A stretch of 64,000 nt of DNA from Salarias fasciatus (GCF_902148845.1 NC_043754.1:23340431-23404430); one strand, 5' to 3'. Counted from the first letter of the stretch, positions 46,845-58,717 are shown. Notes: a model not told the origin generated them from the letters alone. Numbers and translations: made by a program.

Positions 46845-46916
46845 AAAATGTTTGCATAATGGATAAGGCACTGGCTTCCTGAGTGAGGGATTGTGGGTTG
46901 AATCCCATCTGGGGTG
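46845..46916 (+). pseudogene. tRNA-Arg(CCT)-derived pseudogene
   Basis: The span TAATGGATAAGGCACTGGCT and the T-arm GGGTTGAATCCCATC match tRNA-Arg(CCT), and the 3' acceptor half (TGGGGTG) is kept. The 5' acceptor half is lost and the anticodon stem is mispaired. Confidence 0.7.
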
Positions 46917-47490
46917 GCAGACATTCAGCTGCATCAGTCACGTCAACATTGTCAGCAACATTAACAGTTGTGGTTGAGCTCTCTATTATAGAAAGCAGAC
47001 AGTGAGTGTCAGGAAAACTTTCATCAGAACCAGAAACATTTGAACCACCAGGTATAGTTGACAAGAAACAAGGAGTTCTCTCTGGTGGTTCTCTTGTACA
47101 CATTGATGCACTGCTTTCATTGCACACATACAAGAAGAATTTCAGTTTGTGCTGCTTATTTCCTCCATTCAAACTGCAAGTAAAGAGTAATTGAGCTGTA
47201 GAAGTGGACAGTAAGCAGCTTTCCAAACAGCCATCTGAATTTACTGAACATCAGAGCAGCATTGACACTTTTCCACCCATTGAGTAAATCATGGGACTTT
47301 CTGCAGCGTTTGGTTTAACAGAGACTGTGAACAGGCTGTACAAGTGTGAAACACTGGTTCTGTTTCACTAGATCTCATCTTGTCTGTAGTTACCAGAGTT
47401 CAGTATTCTGTAACTGTGCAGCTCTGTCTCTTTTTGTCCTGTGAGCACTCCGTCCTCCATAGAAATATCCATTCAGATATACAGCAGCAC

Positions 47491-47562
47491 AGCAGAGTGG
47501 CGCAGCGGAAGCGTGCTGGGCCCATAACCCAGAGGTCGATGGATCGAAACCATCCTCTGCTA
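47491..47562 (+). tRNA. Initiator tRNA-Met (CAT)
   Basis: A 72-nt cloverleaf: acceptor AGCAGAG/CTCTGCT plus A, the initiator-type GGG/CCC pairs at the end of the anticodon stem around loop CCATAAC, and T-loop ATCGAAA rather than TTCGAAA, a mark of eukaryotic initiators. A TTTT terminator is at 47568-47571. It appears functional. Confidence 0.95.
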
Positions 47563-47567
47563 GAAGG

Positions 47568-47571
47568 TTTT
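47568..47571 (+). terminator. Pol III terminator of tRNA-iMet
   Basis: A T4 run six bases after the tRNA end. Confidence 0.6.
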
Positions 47572-47722
47572 AAAGGAATTAATTCAGTAAAGGAACATTG
47601 ACACTTCTCCATTAAGTACTGGGCTAATACATCAATGACGTGTCTTTATATGACTTACCATGTGGTTGATTGGTCAAAACCCTCCTCTCTTGGCATTATT
47701 ATACAATGCAGCTGATATTATA

Positions 47723-48664
47723 CGAGGGTGTGCCCAAAAAAAAAAAAACCGGAATTTGATTATAACTTTTTATTTATGACATTTCAAAATAAAACACCAC
47801 CGTCGCCTTCAAAATAATCCCCATCTGCATTAATGCAGCGCTTCAGCCGTGTCTCCCACTTCACGAATGCGTCGTCAGACCCGCGCGTAAAAGTGCCGTT
47901 TTTTGCCGGCTGCGATTTTTCTGTCCCCTCCTCCACATCTGCAAACCGCTGTCCCTTCAGCTGCTTCTTCAACTTGGGGAACAAGAAAAAGTCACTCGAG
48001 GCTTCATCTAGTGAATAAGGCGGATGGGAGAGGAGATTCATCTCATTCTTCTCCAGAAACTGCGTGACGCGCGGCGCCGTGTCCGCTGGCGCTCTGTGGT
48101 GGTGGATCAACCGGCTCCACTCCGCCACTACGCGGACCGCTTCCTCCTCACATCCTCACGGAGCGTCTGAGGACTTCCTGTAGTAGTCCTGATTTACAGT
48201 CTGACCTGGAGGGACAGACTCGCTGTGGACGAGACCCTGGACAGCGGAAAAGCAGCTCAGCATTGTTTTCACGGCTGAGCGCACCTGACGCGCGGACATC
48301 TGGCCCTTTTTAAACCACCCGAACCACTCATGGACCTGATTCTTCCCCAGAGCATCATCCTTGTAGGCTTGCTGCAACAAGGTGAGTGTTTCTGCTGCTG
48401 TTTTTTCCCAGCAAAAAGCAGAATTTAATGTTTACGCTGCTCTGGCTTCCCAGTCAATGTCGCCATTTCGGAAAAAATCGCAGACCGCCTCTGCACTCTG
48501 TTGCTATAAATAGCTCCTGACAGGCGTCAGTGTAACTCTCGGAGCTCAAAATTCTCACAGATGTGCATGAGGCTTATCTGCAGCACATCTGACGGCCAGA
48601 AGTCGGAACTCATTATTATTATTGTTTTCTGACCAAATTCCGGTTTTTTTTGGGTACCCCCTCG
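47723..48664 (-). mobile_element. Deleted mariner-type element
   Basis: TA flanks at 47721-47722 and 48665-48666. Terminal repeats of about 30 bp run CGAGGGTGTGCCC, then A-run, then CCGGAATTTG (left), with CGAGGGGGTACCC, A-run and CCGGAATTTG reversed on the right. Transposase remains are on the minus strand: helix-turn-helix part (GKNQVHEWFGWFKKGQMSAR, 48156-48380) and C-terminal catalytic part (LIHHHRAPADTAP and SDFFLFPKLKKQLKGQ, 47784-48128). The middle of the protein is missing, and the second catalytic motif (usually HHDNAPAH) reads HHHRAPAD, so the Asp is lost. Confidence 0.85.
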
Positions 48665-48666
48665 TA

Positions 48667-50291
48667 TCCACCTTGACTTGGTTTCAGAGAAAGAAAAAAC
48701 ATCTGGGAGAAGCATTTAAAGACTCTGTCTGCCTCTGCTGGACTTTTAGGAAAACCACAGTGGCTCCAGAAACAATCATCACACAGTGGCTGAGGAAAAA
48801 GAGAAAACTAAAATTCTATGTCTGACAAACTTCATCAAGCAATACTTCAAACACTTCTCAGAAAAGCATCTGGATGTCTGAGTGATGTCCTCTGCCACAA
48901 TGCAGCTGCTTTCACCACTGCATCACTTTGGGTTGTCACTGTTTAAAACAGATTTTTCTGGGATTGTAATCTGCCTTTTAAATGTTGTACAGTTTGGTTT
49001 CTTCCAAGAAGAGCAAAATCAGCATCCTTTTCTCTGTGTTCCATATGGAAGTGCAGATGTCAGCTGTGCTCCTCGATCACTGACACCAGCCCCTTCAACA
49101 GAACACCGTTTTTTTTTTTTATCTCCTCCTCGAAGCACAATCATGACTTCGACTTCTTGTCTTTGCATAAATGTCTTTCCCTCTGCATCAGTCTTTCTTG
49201 TTTTGGTCGTTTCTGTAAAATATCGCATATTGCAGTGATAGTTTCGCTTCACAATAGTAATTTGTAGTGGCATGTCTGGTTTCAAGAGAATATGTGAACC
49301 TCCAGTCTTTCAGTCTGCATGAACACTGGTGTTACTGGTTTTGATACAGGCCCTTTGGTCTGTCTAAGTTTTGGAATTGTCTTTGTTAATTATGATTTTA
49401 CAAGCTCCAACGGCCAATAGGGCTTTAATAAAAAAGATGTTTCACTCTTCATCAGGGTCAAAATGCTTATCTCGGTGTTTAAAAGCAAAAATACCAGTTT
49501 TCTTACAGTCTGAAAGACACACAGCTTCAAGAAATACCAAGTTTAGCTTGAAACCAGACATGGTACTTTATCAAATTCAGGGTCAGTTTACCTCGAACAC
49601 TGATTATTTTTCTGAACTGTTGGAAAGAAACACAACAGAATCCAGAGAAAATTCCACACAGAAAGGCCAGGACCCAGAACCCACCACTTTCTGCTGATAA
49701 AGAAAGAGTTCATAGATCATGACCAGTTAAGGACATCAAATAGTGAGAATACCTGAACGAGAGAATCCATTGAAACCACTGCCACGATGGCGCGCTGTCC
49801 CACTCTGCTATGTCTATTATAACATAAAATGACAAGGACTGGTTTAACAGGCCAGGTCTTCACTGTTCAGATCAGTGGTGGAGGGACATGAGTAGGGCAG
49901 ACACAGGAATGCTGGACACTGGTGACAAGAGACAAGCTGAGATATACAGTAGTGAAGCAGCAGGACTGGTGTTTCACGATTGTTCAAACTCTTTGTTAAG
50001 ACAAATGAAACAAATTAATCCATGAATGTTTAGTCAGTGGTAAAATGTTTCCCTGATGTTCCATAAAAATATGGCTGAAGGAAACGGCTTATGAAAAGTG
50101 AATCCATGTGGCTGAAACAGCAGCGACAGAAATGCTGTTTGCTGTAATGGCACAGCAGATGTTCTTCCTGCCAATCGCTGAGCCAGAACAGGGAACTGAA
50201 CAACTGTGGAGTCCCTGCCGTCAATGACCTTCATGCTCAGTAGCAGAATTTAGTTAGTATGGCGAAGAACAAAGCTGGCCTAAAGGAAGCA
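48667..50291. other. No gene recognised
   Basis: Several short frames are present on both strands, but none has a recognisable domain or bounded exon structure. No repeat ends were identified. Confidence 0.35.
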
Positions 50292-50364
50292 CACCCGAGG
50301 TGGGACTTGCACCCATAATCCCCGGCTTCAGAGAGCAGTGTCTTATCCATTAGTCCACTGGGGC
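50292..50364 (-). pseudogene. tRNA-Arg(CCT)-derived pseudogene
   Basis: Read in reverse it begins GCCCCAGTGGACTAATGGAT and ends CCCACCTCGGGTG, collinear with tRNA-Arg(CCT) over 73 nt. The anticodon stem is mispaired, the loop reads CTCTGAA, and the T-loop is GTGCAAGTC. It is therefore likely dead. Confidence 0.7.
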
Positions 50365-51250
50365 TTGGAAGGAGTCTACTAACAGAGTACTTTCACATAT
50401 TTTAGCAGAGCACAGGGGCTGTACAAGTGTTTCAAAGGCATGAATTACAGTTTTCATGCAGACTGAACAAGAGGAGGCTCATGAAATCCTGGTGCGAGAG
50501 ACTATATTAAAAATACTTTTAAAATTGTCTAGAAATGACCAAAAACAGAGAGACTGGTCCAAAAGGAAGGGGATTTAAGGAAAACGGTGAAGCCCAATCC
50601 ATGTTTGTGAAGGATAAAACCAGTTTGTCTTCTGTGCTGCGAGGTGGCGTCAGTGATGGAAGAGTACAATTTACATCTGCACTTTGATATGTAACACAGA
50701 GCTAACTGTGTTGATTTTAACCTGATGGAAATAAATCAAGCTGTCCAATATTTAAAGGGCAAACTGAAACCCCAGAGAAATGTGTTTACATAAATCCTGA
50801 CTCAGAGTGATGTGGGGGGGAAGCAGCTATGCTGTGGCTGAGGACATCACTCAAGCACCCAAATGTTTTTCTCAGAAGCATTTCTGAAGCTGTACAAGCT
50901 AAATATTTGTGACATATAGGAAACTGCAATGTTATTACATTAGTTGTCTCGTTCCTCCTCACCCACAGACAGTGTTGTTATTGTGTAGCGTGTGCTGTCA
51001 TTTTCCTAAAAGTCCAGCAGGGGTCGCTACGGGTCTTAGGTACTTCCTCCAGATGTTTTTGCTCGTGCGCTGAATGGACTGAAAAGGCCTGACTCTGTGT
51101 ATAATAACAATTGTGCCACAAGCTTTTTAATACTTTAATGCTGACAGTATGACCTTGACTGCACAATTCCATAGTAAGCCGTACAAACAACTGCAGCTGA
51201 TGCATTACAAGGAGTGAGAATACCAAATTAAATTATCTGGTAAAAGCTGC
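50365..51250. other. No gene recognised
   Basis: Unassigned sequence between two tRNA pseudogenes; no supported exon. Confidence 0.35.
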
Positions 51251-51251
51251 A

Positions 51252-51320
51252 AGCAGAGGATGGTTTCAATCCATCAACCTCTGGGTTATGGGCCCAGCAC
51301 GCTTCCGCTGCTTCAGTAAG
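51252..51320 (-). pseudogene. tRNA-iMet-derived pseudogene
   Basis: In reverse, GCAGCGGAAGCGTGCTGGGC and CCATAACCCAGAGGTTGATG match the initiator tRNA at 47491 almost exactly through the anticodon arm. The T-arm has one or two changes and the 5' acceptor strand is replaced (CTTACTGAA). Confidence 0.75.
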
Positions 51321-51477
51321 GTCCATTATTCCTCGTATCCATGGTGCAGGAAGTGATCAAACAGCATGTGTATGGAGGGGTATGAGCGGCACACACATGG
51401 AAATGCTGAGCACTAGACTGAGCCTCTGAACAGGATTAGCATTAGATTAAATGCATAGACGGATTCTGACTCTATAG

Positions 51478-51690
51478 CAGGGGTTCCCAACCCTGTTCCT
51501 GGAGAGTCTCTATCCAGCATGTTTTCCTTCGTTCCCTGTTTCAACACACCTGCTGGCATCAGCAGGTTTGTTACTGGACTTTGCTCTTTGCTTGGTGATT
51601 AGAGAATAAATAGATTCAGGTGTGTTGAAGCGGGGAGAGAACTAAAACATGCTGGATAGGGGCTCTCCAGGAACAGGGTTGGAGACCCCT
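51478..51690. mobile_element. Short hAT-type MITE
   Basis: Left end CAGGGGTTCCCAACCCTGTT and reversed right end AGGGGTCTCCAACCCTGTT form terminal repeats that continue CCTGGAGAG. The family is a widespread fish and vertebrate hAT MITE type. A clear 8-bp duplication is not visible. Confidence 0.6.
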
Positions 51691-51832
51691 CCCCTCACCC
51701 CCACTCTCCCTCATTAACTGCTATCAGCTCCACATCCTTGTGACTCTGAATTTGACAGTCCTGCTTTATCGCTGCTTTTGGCACAAAGGCCCACGCTCTG
51801 TTGAAATGTGTTTGTTAGTACTGCGTTCACAA

Positions 51833-51877
51833 GCCCCAGCGGCCTAAACGATGAGGCCCTGGCCTCCAAGCTGGGGA
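51833..51877 (+). pseudogene. tRNA-Arg(CCT) 5'-half fragment
   Basis: GCCCCAGCGGCCTAAACGAT, then GAGGCCCTGGCCTCCAAGCT, follows the first 45 nt of tRNA-Arg(CCT) with one base missing in the anticodon loop. The T-arm does not follow. Confidence 0.6.
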
Positions 51878-52132
51878 GAAAGAGGCAAGAAGAAAAAAAA
51901 TAGCATTGGATGTGGTTCTTGGTGGGATTTGAATATACGTGTTCTCATTGCTTTAATGTCTAAATTTCTTTCATTTTCAATAAACTGTTGCAGACAGTCC
52001 ATGGACACCCGCCTGCTGTACCCTTCCCTTATGCACGCGCACACTCATCTCTTCATTCTGTTCACTGCGGATTCATTTTCGCTAGAGCCAAGACTGGTTT
52101 ATGGACCACACAGCATTGATCATTTTAAAGGT

Positions 52133-52138
52133 TTTATT
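52133..52138 (-). promoter_or_regulatory. Likely polyadenylation signal of cd248
   Basis: AATAAA on the minus strand, about 210 bp beyond the cd248 stop codon; the first such hexamer I noted downstream. Confidence 0.5.
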
Positions 52139-52349
52139 GAATTTTAAAAACATGACAAGAGAGTGAATTATTTACAAAGACGATGTGTGCACCAGAGAGA
52201 GTGAAGCTTTCCTTGACGGGTGAGAGAAGCAGTCAGCTGTACTATATCCAAACTGTATGTTTTAATGAGCAGTCCAGCTCCACGAGAAAAATGTTAACAG
52301 ACATCCGAGCATTAAACACATCTGTGAGCGTGTTTGTGTATGTTAGGGT

Positions 52350-54091
52350 TCATGCTTGGGCTTTGCCGTCCCTTCTGTCGGGAGGCGTTGTAGGGAGTAT
52401 CCAGCGATAGCAGTTTGAAAAGCTGAGGCTCTTGTCCACTGCACAGCTGGTGCAGTAAACAATGCCCAGAGCCAGCATCACCACAAGGAAGACGCAGAGA
52501 GGAACGAGCAGGGCCACAAGTAGCCAGCTCTTGTCATGCTTCTTTTTACCTGCCGTAGATCCAGCTCCTTCCCCTGGTGTCTCCTCTGTACTGTCCAGCT
52601 TGGGCTCCTCTGCCTCCCTAGTACCAGCACGTGACCCATGAGAGCTTTTACCTCCGACCCCGCCACTAGCTGCTCTACCACCAGATTTAGCTTCGGCCTC
52701 ATTGTCAATTTCGTTGCCTGTGTTGTGTTTTTGTGTCGGGCATGGGGTTGTGTGATAGCGCCGCGGCGATAGGGCATCCCACTGGTTGAGGTCGTTGTCC
52801 GACCGATGAGACATTTCAGGGGAGATTCCTTCAGGGGCTGCTGTCAGCCAGTTAACATCAAAGTTGGTGTCAACTTCAAAGTTTGGATCGGGGGTGAAAG
52901 ACGAAAACCAGGGAACATTGCGGGTTGGGTCAAATTCAAATATATGAGCTGCGTCACTGGGGTCAGGGGTCAACGTGGAGTATTCTTCATCATCAGGAGA
53001 GGGCTGGCAGGTGAGTCCGTCGGACTGCAGGTCGTAGCCGTTGTCACAGTAACACTGGTACCCTCCCCTGTAGTTGAGGCACTGCTGCTGGCAGGGCGAC
53101 TCCCCCACACACTCGTCGACATCGACACACTCTCCCCCGCTCCCCAGCTCGTAGCCGGGGCTGCACAGGCATGTGAAAGATCCCACCGTGTTCTCACAAG
53201 TGCCTTCACAACTGCCTTCGTCCAGGCACTCGTCGACGTCCACACACTCGCCCTCGTCGTCCGGCTGGTACCCCGAGTGGCAGGTGCAGTGGAAGGTTCC
53301 CGGGATGTTGACACAAAGTTGTGGACAAGGTTGCATTTGACATTCGTCCACGTCGGAGCATTTACGGCCGTCGGGACTGATCTGGTATCCCGGGGGACAC
53401 GTGCAGCGGATGCCCCGGGACGTCTCCATGCAGTTGTGCTCGCAGCCCATCTCCACACAGACCTCCTTGACCTGTGGTTCCTCAGTGGGACTGGCGGCAT
53501 CAGAGGACAGCGGCTGATCGGTTTGGCTTAAGGGGTCAGGCTTGCAGCTGTACCCGTCCTCGTCTATCGTGAAGCCCTCAGAGCAGTAACAGTAGTAATC
53601 GGTGTCCGTGTTCTGGCAGAAATGCTCACATCCATGGTCCCTGCTGCACCAGTCCTGGCTCTGCGTTGCAGAAGCGGATGAGCAGAGGGGGGCATCCCTG
53701 GACCAGCCCACTGTACTGTCATCTCTCTCCATACACAGAACTGTCTGCTCGGTGGGAGCTTCTGGGTCTGAGACGTCTGTGGAACATGGAATAGTGGCAA
53801 CAGACCCGTAGGGAACGTGAGTCAGCTGAGTGCTGACGAGGTGAAACGGGGTCGTGTAAACAGCCGGGCCTTCACCCTCGTCCCCCAGAGGCGAACACAT
53901 TCCTTTGTAGTTGTACTGGCAAACATATCCGTCCAAAGGCACAGCGCATGAGCCGTCAACCCACCGGAAATTGTCTTTACTCTCACGGCCGCTCTCAGAC
54001 GTGTGGACCGTCATGGCCACGCAGCGGGGAGCAGCACAAGTTCCCGGGGTGTCTTCACGGAGCCAGTTAGTGAACTGGCCATCCTGGTCAC
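52350..54091 (-). CDS. cd248: cd248 coding exon 2
   Basis: It starts after TCAACAG and resumes the lectin-like domain as GDQDGQFTNWLREDTPGTC, then carries all downstream domains in one frame to the TGA at 52350-52352. Confidence 0.92.
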
Positions 54092-55555
54092 CTGTTGAGC
54101 ATAAAAACCAGTAAGTATTGGCACAAGTTTAGGTTTATGTTAGAATGTTTGTTCAAGCTGAGATAACACACCAACACGGTTGGACTAATGACTGAAGCAG
54201 GTATATGTGTGTCAGTGTGTTGTATGGTGTTTAAAGTTTTTCTGGTGGATTTATGCTTGATGAGGCTCATTGGTGCTGCTGTTTATTGACATTACCACTA
54301 GGAGTCACTAAAGTCAGAAATATCCGAAACCAATAAGCCTGGGCTGTAAAATGCCAGTTGTTTTAGTGGCCGCTGCACCATGTGTCCCGTCTCTTGTCTT
54401 TATTGATGGGCTGAGGTTTCCCTCCCTAAAGAAATGTAGCATCTTCTGCACAGACGGTCAGCAGCTGTATATCTGCAAGTAATGTGTTTATGGTCTGTTA
54501 AAAATGCTACAGCTGTACTTACTCCTTTGTAAGCAAAAGACACTTTTTTTTCTTTTGCCGCATTATGTGTGTGAATGACCACAAACAACTTTAGTAAGTT
54601 CTGCAGTTTACAATCATTATGACAGCAAGTTTACTGTATTAGTTTACTTAATCCAAAGAACTGTTTGTTAATTCACCCTGAAATATTAAATCCAGGTAAC
54701 TTTGATATTTCCATTCACATCCACACTTTCTATGGTGAAAAAAATCTAATCTTCACTTACAAACCGTGAACATAAGAAACAGTAATATTTGTGTGACCAG
54801 TCAGCACTACGGATAAGAGAGTAATAAGCATTTGGAATTTAGTTAAATCTATCTTTTAAACAATGTTTGAGAAGCTCCACTGTGTCCTGTCCATCCGATG
54901 GAGTGTGAGGGAGATCTGTGTGACTCAATCAGAATTAGGTTTAGCAATGTGGTCAAAATGGAATTTAACTTTCCACACCACAGTGGAAGAAGTCAAGGAG
55001 TAGGATGACAGTTCGGCTCCATAATCTGACAATAAGGTGTGATGAATTCGTTGGAGGATGCTGGGCTGAGGTGGCTGTAAGGATCACGGTCAATAACAAA
55101 GAAAGGTCGAATATCAAAGAGGTGAGACCTGTGACCCAGACGAATCCTCTGAGGGGCCTGGTGGTCGAACACTGCCGTGGAGGTCTGTGCAGCCCGATCC
55201 AAAGCCGAAGCCTCAACCTGGACCCCTGCGCCTCAGTGGCCCACAGCAGCTCGTGGACCACACCCGCTGCTTCCAGGGTGTGCATGGTTGCCAGGGTCCC
55301 ACCTCGCTCCCGGCAGCTCCGCCCCGCTTCCCTGAAGCTTCTCTTCTGGAGGAAAACAGCGTAGCATCCGTCCTGGTGGCAGATGGCGTCTTTCTCCTCC
55401 AGCTGGGCTCGGCCTGCCTCCTGGTCTCCGTCGGCCTCCCTCGGCCTCTGGCCCCGGCTCCCAGGAGCCAGACAGACGGCCAGCAGCCACAGGATGCACA
55501 GGAGGCTCGTTCTGCTGCTGCAGCTGCTGCTACTGCTCCTGTTCATCTTCCTCAT
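52350..55555 (-). CDS. cd248: Endosialin / CD248-like type I membrane protein
   Basis: Two coding exons, 55555-55129 and 54091-52350, join in phase (ACA-G/GT) to 2169 nt, giving 722 residues. A leader (SLLCILWLLAVCLAPGSRG, about 17-35) precedes a C-type lectin-like domain (about 59-205: CYAVFLQKRSFREA, LWIGLHRPPRQC, FTNWLRED, FRWVDGSCAVPLDGYVCQY). A sushi-like segment follows (about 216-279, VYTTPFHLVSTQLTHVPYGS), then five EGF modules (about 291-325, 354-387, 390-425, 428-464, 468-504, the last three opening DVDEC and so probably calcium-binding), an acidic Ser/Thr/Pro stalk, a transmembrane helix (about 664-689, WLLVALLVPLCVFLVVMLAL) and a 33-residue tail with CYRWILP. The sushi-like, transmembrane and tail sequences match mammalian endosialin closely. 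CD93 and thrombomodulin are less similar there. Known role: stromal, pericyte and fibroblast surface receptor binding matrix proteins. The start is the first ATG; the ATG at 55546 is equally plausible. Confidence 0.92.
54092..55128 (-). other. cd248 intron within the lectin domain
   Basis: A 1037-nt GT-AG intron, as inferred from homology on both sides. No other feature is recognised in it. Confidence 0.8.
55129..55555 (-). CDS. cd248: cd248 coding exon 1
   Basis: It codes the leader and the first half of the lectin-like domain, ending RPLRGFVWVT plus one base. The donor is GTCTCA, a weak but GT-type site. An open frame continues into the intron without homology to the family, which supports the splice. 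Confidence 0.85.
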
Positions 55556-56387
55556 CCTCCGCTTGAACTGCAGCTCACAACTATTCCAACATTCAAATGA
55601 GTTTCCAAACTTAATGGTCAAAATAAATTACTTAATAACAGAACAGTGCCTCTTTTGCCAAACCTGTTTCAGATTGAGAATATTCTGTTGTTTCCCTTTT
55701 CAGATGAATTTGATAAATAAATAAGTTTGCCTCAGTGATCTTTTACTCAATTTAGGGTGAGCTGAATTCAGAGCTGACATCTGTGTACTTTACCTTGAAT
55801 GGCCCAAGTCCTCAGACAGAAAGCCCTACTGTTCAGAGGAGATCAAACTCCATTCAAACTGTCAGTCCTGCCGCCACAGCAAAGCAGATCTACCCTAAAT
55901 AAAACTGCAACCAGTGAAGTGTCCCCAGAGAGTCCTGTACAGTCCAGTGAGGTACCAATAGATCCAGATCCAGAAAGGGTCTGCACTTCAACTGAAGTCC
56001 AGAAAGGTAAAATAAAGTCCATTAATGAATTTTTAAAAACCAGGGGCAGAATCCCTGCGTTGCATCTAATCCTGCTGTGTCTTTCTTGCCTCTGTAAAGT
56101 TGGCTTTCTGACTGAATCTCAGAATGAGAGAAAGATGGGGGAGGGTGAAAAGGGGGGAGTCTACGTAGAGGAAAAAGAATTGTGTGTTTTTGGAAGAGGG
56201 GGCTGGTGAAGTGTGTGAGTGTATAGGGGACGGCTGGAGGGGCTGAGGGGTTGGGGGGGTGGGGGGGGGGGGGGGCGGTCGGTCGGAGAATTGAAAACCC
56301 TCAGAGAGTTATGAAAACCATACGGCACCATTCTGTCCCTCATCTCGCCCATGGCTTCACACACACAAATGCACTTTCATGCACACT

Positions 56388-56419
<32 letters not shown>

Positions 56420-57762
56420 CACACGCACACACATACCCACTTTAAGTCGTGCATGCTGCATAGCATCCACAGGAGTGGAAAGTGTTTGTCAGCCCTGTGA
56501 GATGCAGAGATTGTCTCCCCCTTCTTTTCTTCTCCCTTTCCTTCTCTGTCTCCACATCTGCCTTTCTAATGATCCTCCAAATCTCTTTCTCTGCCTTTCA
56601 CTGCTTTTCTTTCTGTTAATCTCTTTCTTTGTCATCTTTTTAGCTCTATGCTCATTTTTTTTTTCTACCACTCATATTAATTCCGTCTCTTTTTTTCTGG
56701 CCCCTCTACCAAGGCCGTGCAGCTGGAAGTTTTTACAGTCCGGCGGAAAGGTTTGAGTATGGAATACCTGTTGGCACGTGCACTTTCTGTGTGTACATGT
56801 GTGTTAGGTTCGCTCTCACGCTGTTATTAAATAGCTTCATATGGGCCCAGATGTTTAAGTGTGTGAGTAAGTGGCCTTTGGTGTGTGTGTGCAAGTCTGT
56901 ACGTATATGTGTGTGTGTGTGTGTGTGTGAGTGGCCACCACTTGAGGGCATATGGAGGAGAGGAAACAGGAAATGCCAGATGTGCATCAGCCTGACCTTT
57001 CGGTAACTGGGGAGCGGGGAGTAACTGGGGGGTACCTCCACCTCCGCCGCTCTGTCCTCCACAGCCACAATGCTGGCGCACGGTCAGGAGCTGAGTTCAA
57101 GTTTTCCAAAGAAAAATATGATCGTTTTTTTATCATCCTTGTGTTTATGTAGCGAGTAAAGCCAATGTATATCAAATAAAGGCGATGGTTTGTGATTCGA
57201 AGAATGAAATCCTGAAAGGAAAATTGTAAATTTAAATGTGCTTGAGGACAAATGACTGATTCATTCAGCAAAAAAAAAGAAAAAAAAATAGTCTGCAAAT
57301 AACTGCTGCTCAATTTAACCTCACATAAAAGCTGATCTCGTTTCAGTCAGTGTGATCTGCCACATCACGACTTCATGTCGTCATTATGGTCTGCAGCGTT
57401 CCTCCAAGGGGCTGTTTAACGCTAATTCACAAACGGCAGGATGATTTCACCCGCTGTAGCTTTTTAACAAAGGATGAAGACATGGAAAAGTCGTGCTGTC
57501 CCATGTGCGGCTGTATCAGTGATCAGCCAGTCAGAGAGCGTCTGGGCCTGCGCTCGCTCTCTCTCTCTGCACAGCGGACGAGTCGACTGGCTGTGGTTTG
57601 TTGGTTTTGGCAGAAAAGACATACACAATCTACTATTCAGCAGTCTTTTCCCGTTATGTAACAATCACTGAAACTAGAGGGGAGCAAACATCAAACCTCA
57701 GGATCCAGCAGAACCTAAAGAGCCTTTTGGTCTTGTTCCCCCTCCTCCCGCTCCCTCTCTCT

Positions 57763-57804
57763 TCCTCCTCCTCCTCCTCCTCCTCCTCCTCCTCCTCCTC
57801 CTCC
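57763..57804. repeat. (TCC)n microsatellite
   Basis: Fourteen near-perfect CTC/TCC triplets within a broader pyrimidine-rich tract (57720-58080). Open frames across it are poly-Ser artefacts. Confidence 0.95.
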
Positions 57805-58715
57805 GCATCCCTCATTCTATCTTTCCCTGCTTTTCTTGGATTACCCCATCCTCAGCTCTTTCCCTCTCCCTGTTATTCTTCCATCCCCTCGTCCCTCCTC
57901 TCCTGCCTCTCATCCTCCCGTTCTCCACCCTCACCTTATCTTCTCCTCCCCACTTCTCTCCCACTCTTCTCTTTCAGATTCACCTTTTTTTTTCCAGCTT
58001 CAACTTTTACAAACTTTCCTCCAGAATCTCCTTCTTTTCATCCTAATCCTCCCACTCTCGGCCAGTTTCTTCTATTATTCGGCCGGGCTGCTTCCTCCTC
58101 CTGCTCAGACTGCCACGCCCCGAGAGGCGCATTCCTGAAGCATAATTGATAGAACAGAGAAAACCAATTCTTTCCATTCTCCTGCACCCCAATTCCCCTC
58201 GTTCACATTAATCTACACACAATACATCCAGACTGCTGCATCTCCCAGGCCTCGGTCCTCTGATGGGACTCCCAGACGTCTCCACCGCGGCCTCCGAGGT
58301 CGCGGCCCCTTCGCCACATGTCCTCTCTGGCTCCGACACATTCTCACTTTCTTGCTTCCAAGCGGCTGAACCGGTTCCACTTCAGTCACTAATCCTGTTT
58401 TTAGCAACCCAATAGCTTGTTCTCCATTCAACGCTCAACCCCGAATACTGCACTCATGGAAATACTTGGAAACCGAGAATGTCGAACTCAGATGTTACTG
58501 GAACAAAATGTGAGATTAAACACACTCATGAGTAACTCACATAGAATAAAATACAATGAAGATGACCAAAATTACATAAAATCCTGATTTTTCAAGAGCA
58601 GAAATCCCCTGGATTGCATATATTAATGACCAGATTCTGATAAATGATCGAAAGATTGACAGCAGACTAATGACGATATCTGTCTTAATATACGTATATG
58701 TGAATTGGAAACAGG

Positions 58716-58717
<2 letters not shown>

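Noticed and set aside
51905-51960. Reverse T-arm-like motif (TTCAAATCCCACC) suggesting another tRNA
   Set aside because: Only the T-arm resemblance is present; no acceptor, D-arm or anticodon arm could be paired.
52806-53531. A 241-codon + strand frame opposite cd248
   Set aside because: Antisense shadow of the EGF-coding exon; the minus-strand reading has clear domains.
57598-58149. A 183-codon + strand frame rich in serine and proline
   Set aside because: It is generated by a TCC repeat and pyrimidine-rich tract; no splice structure or homology.
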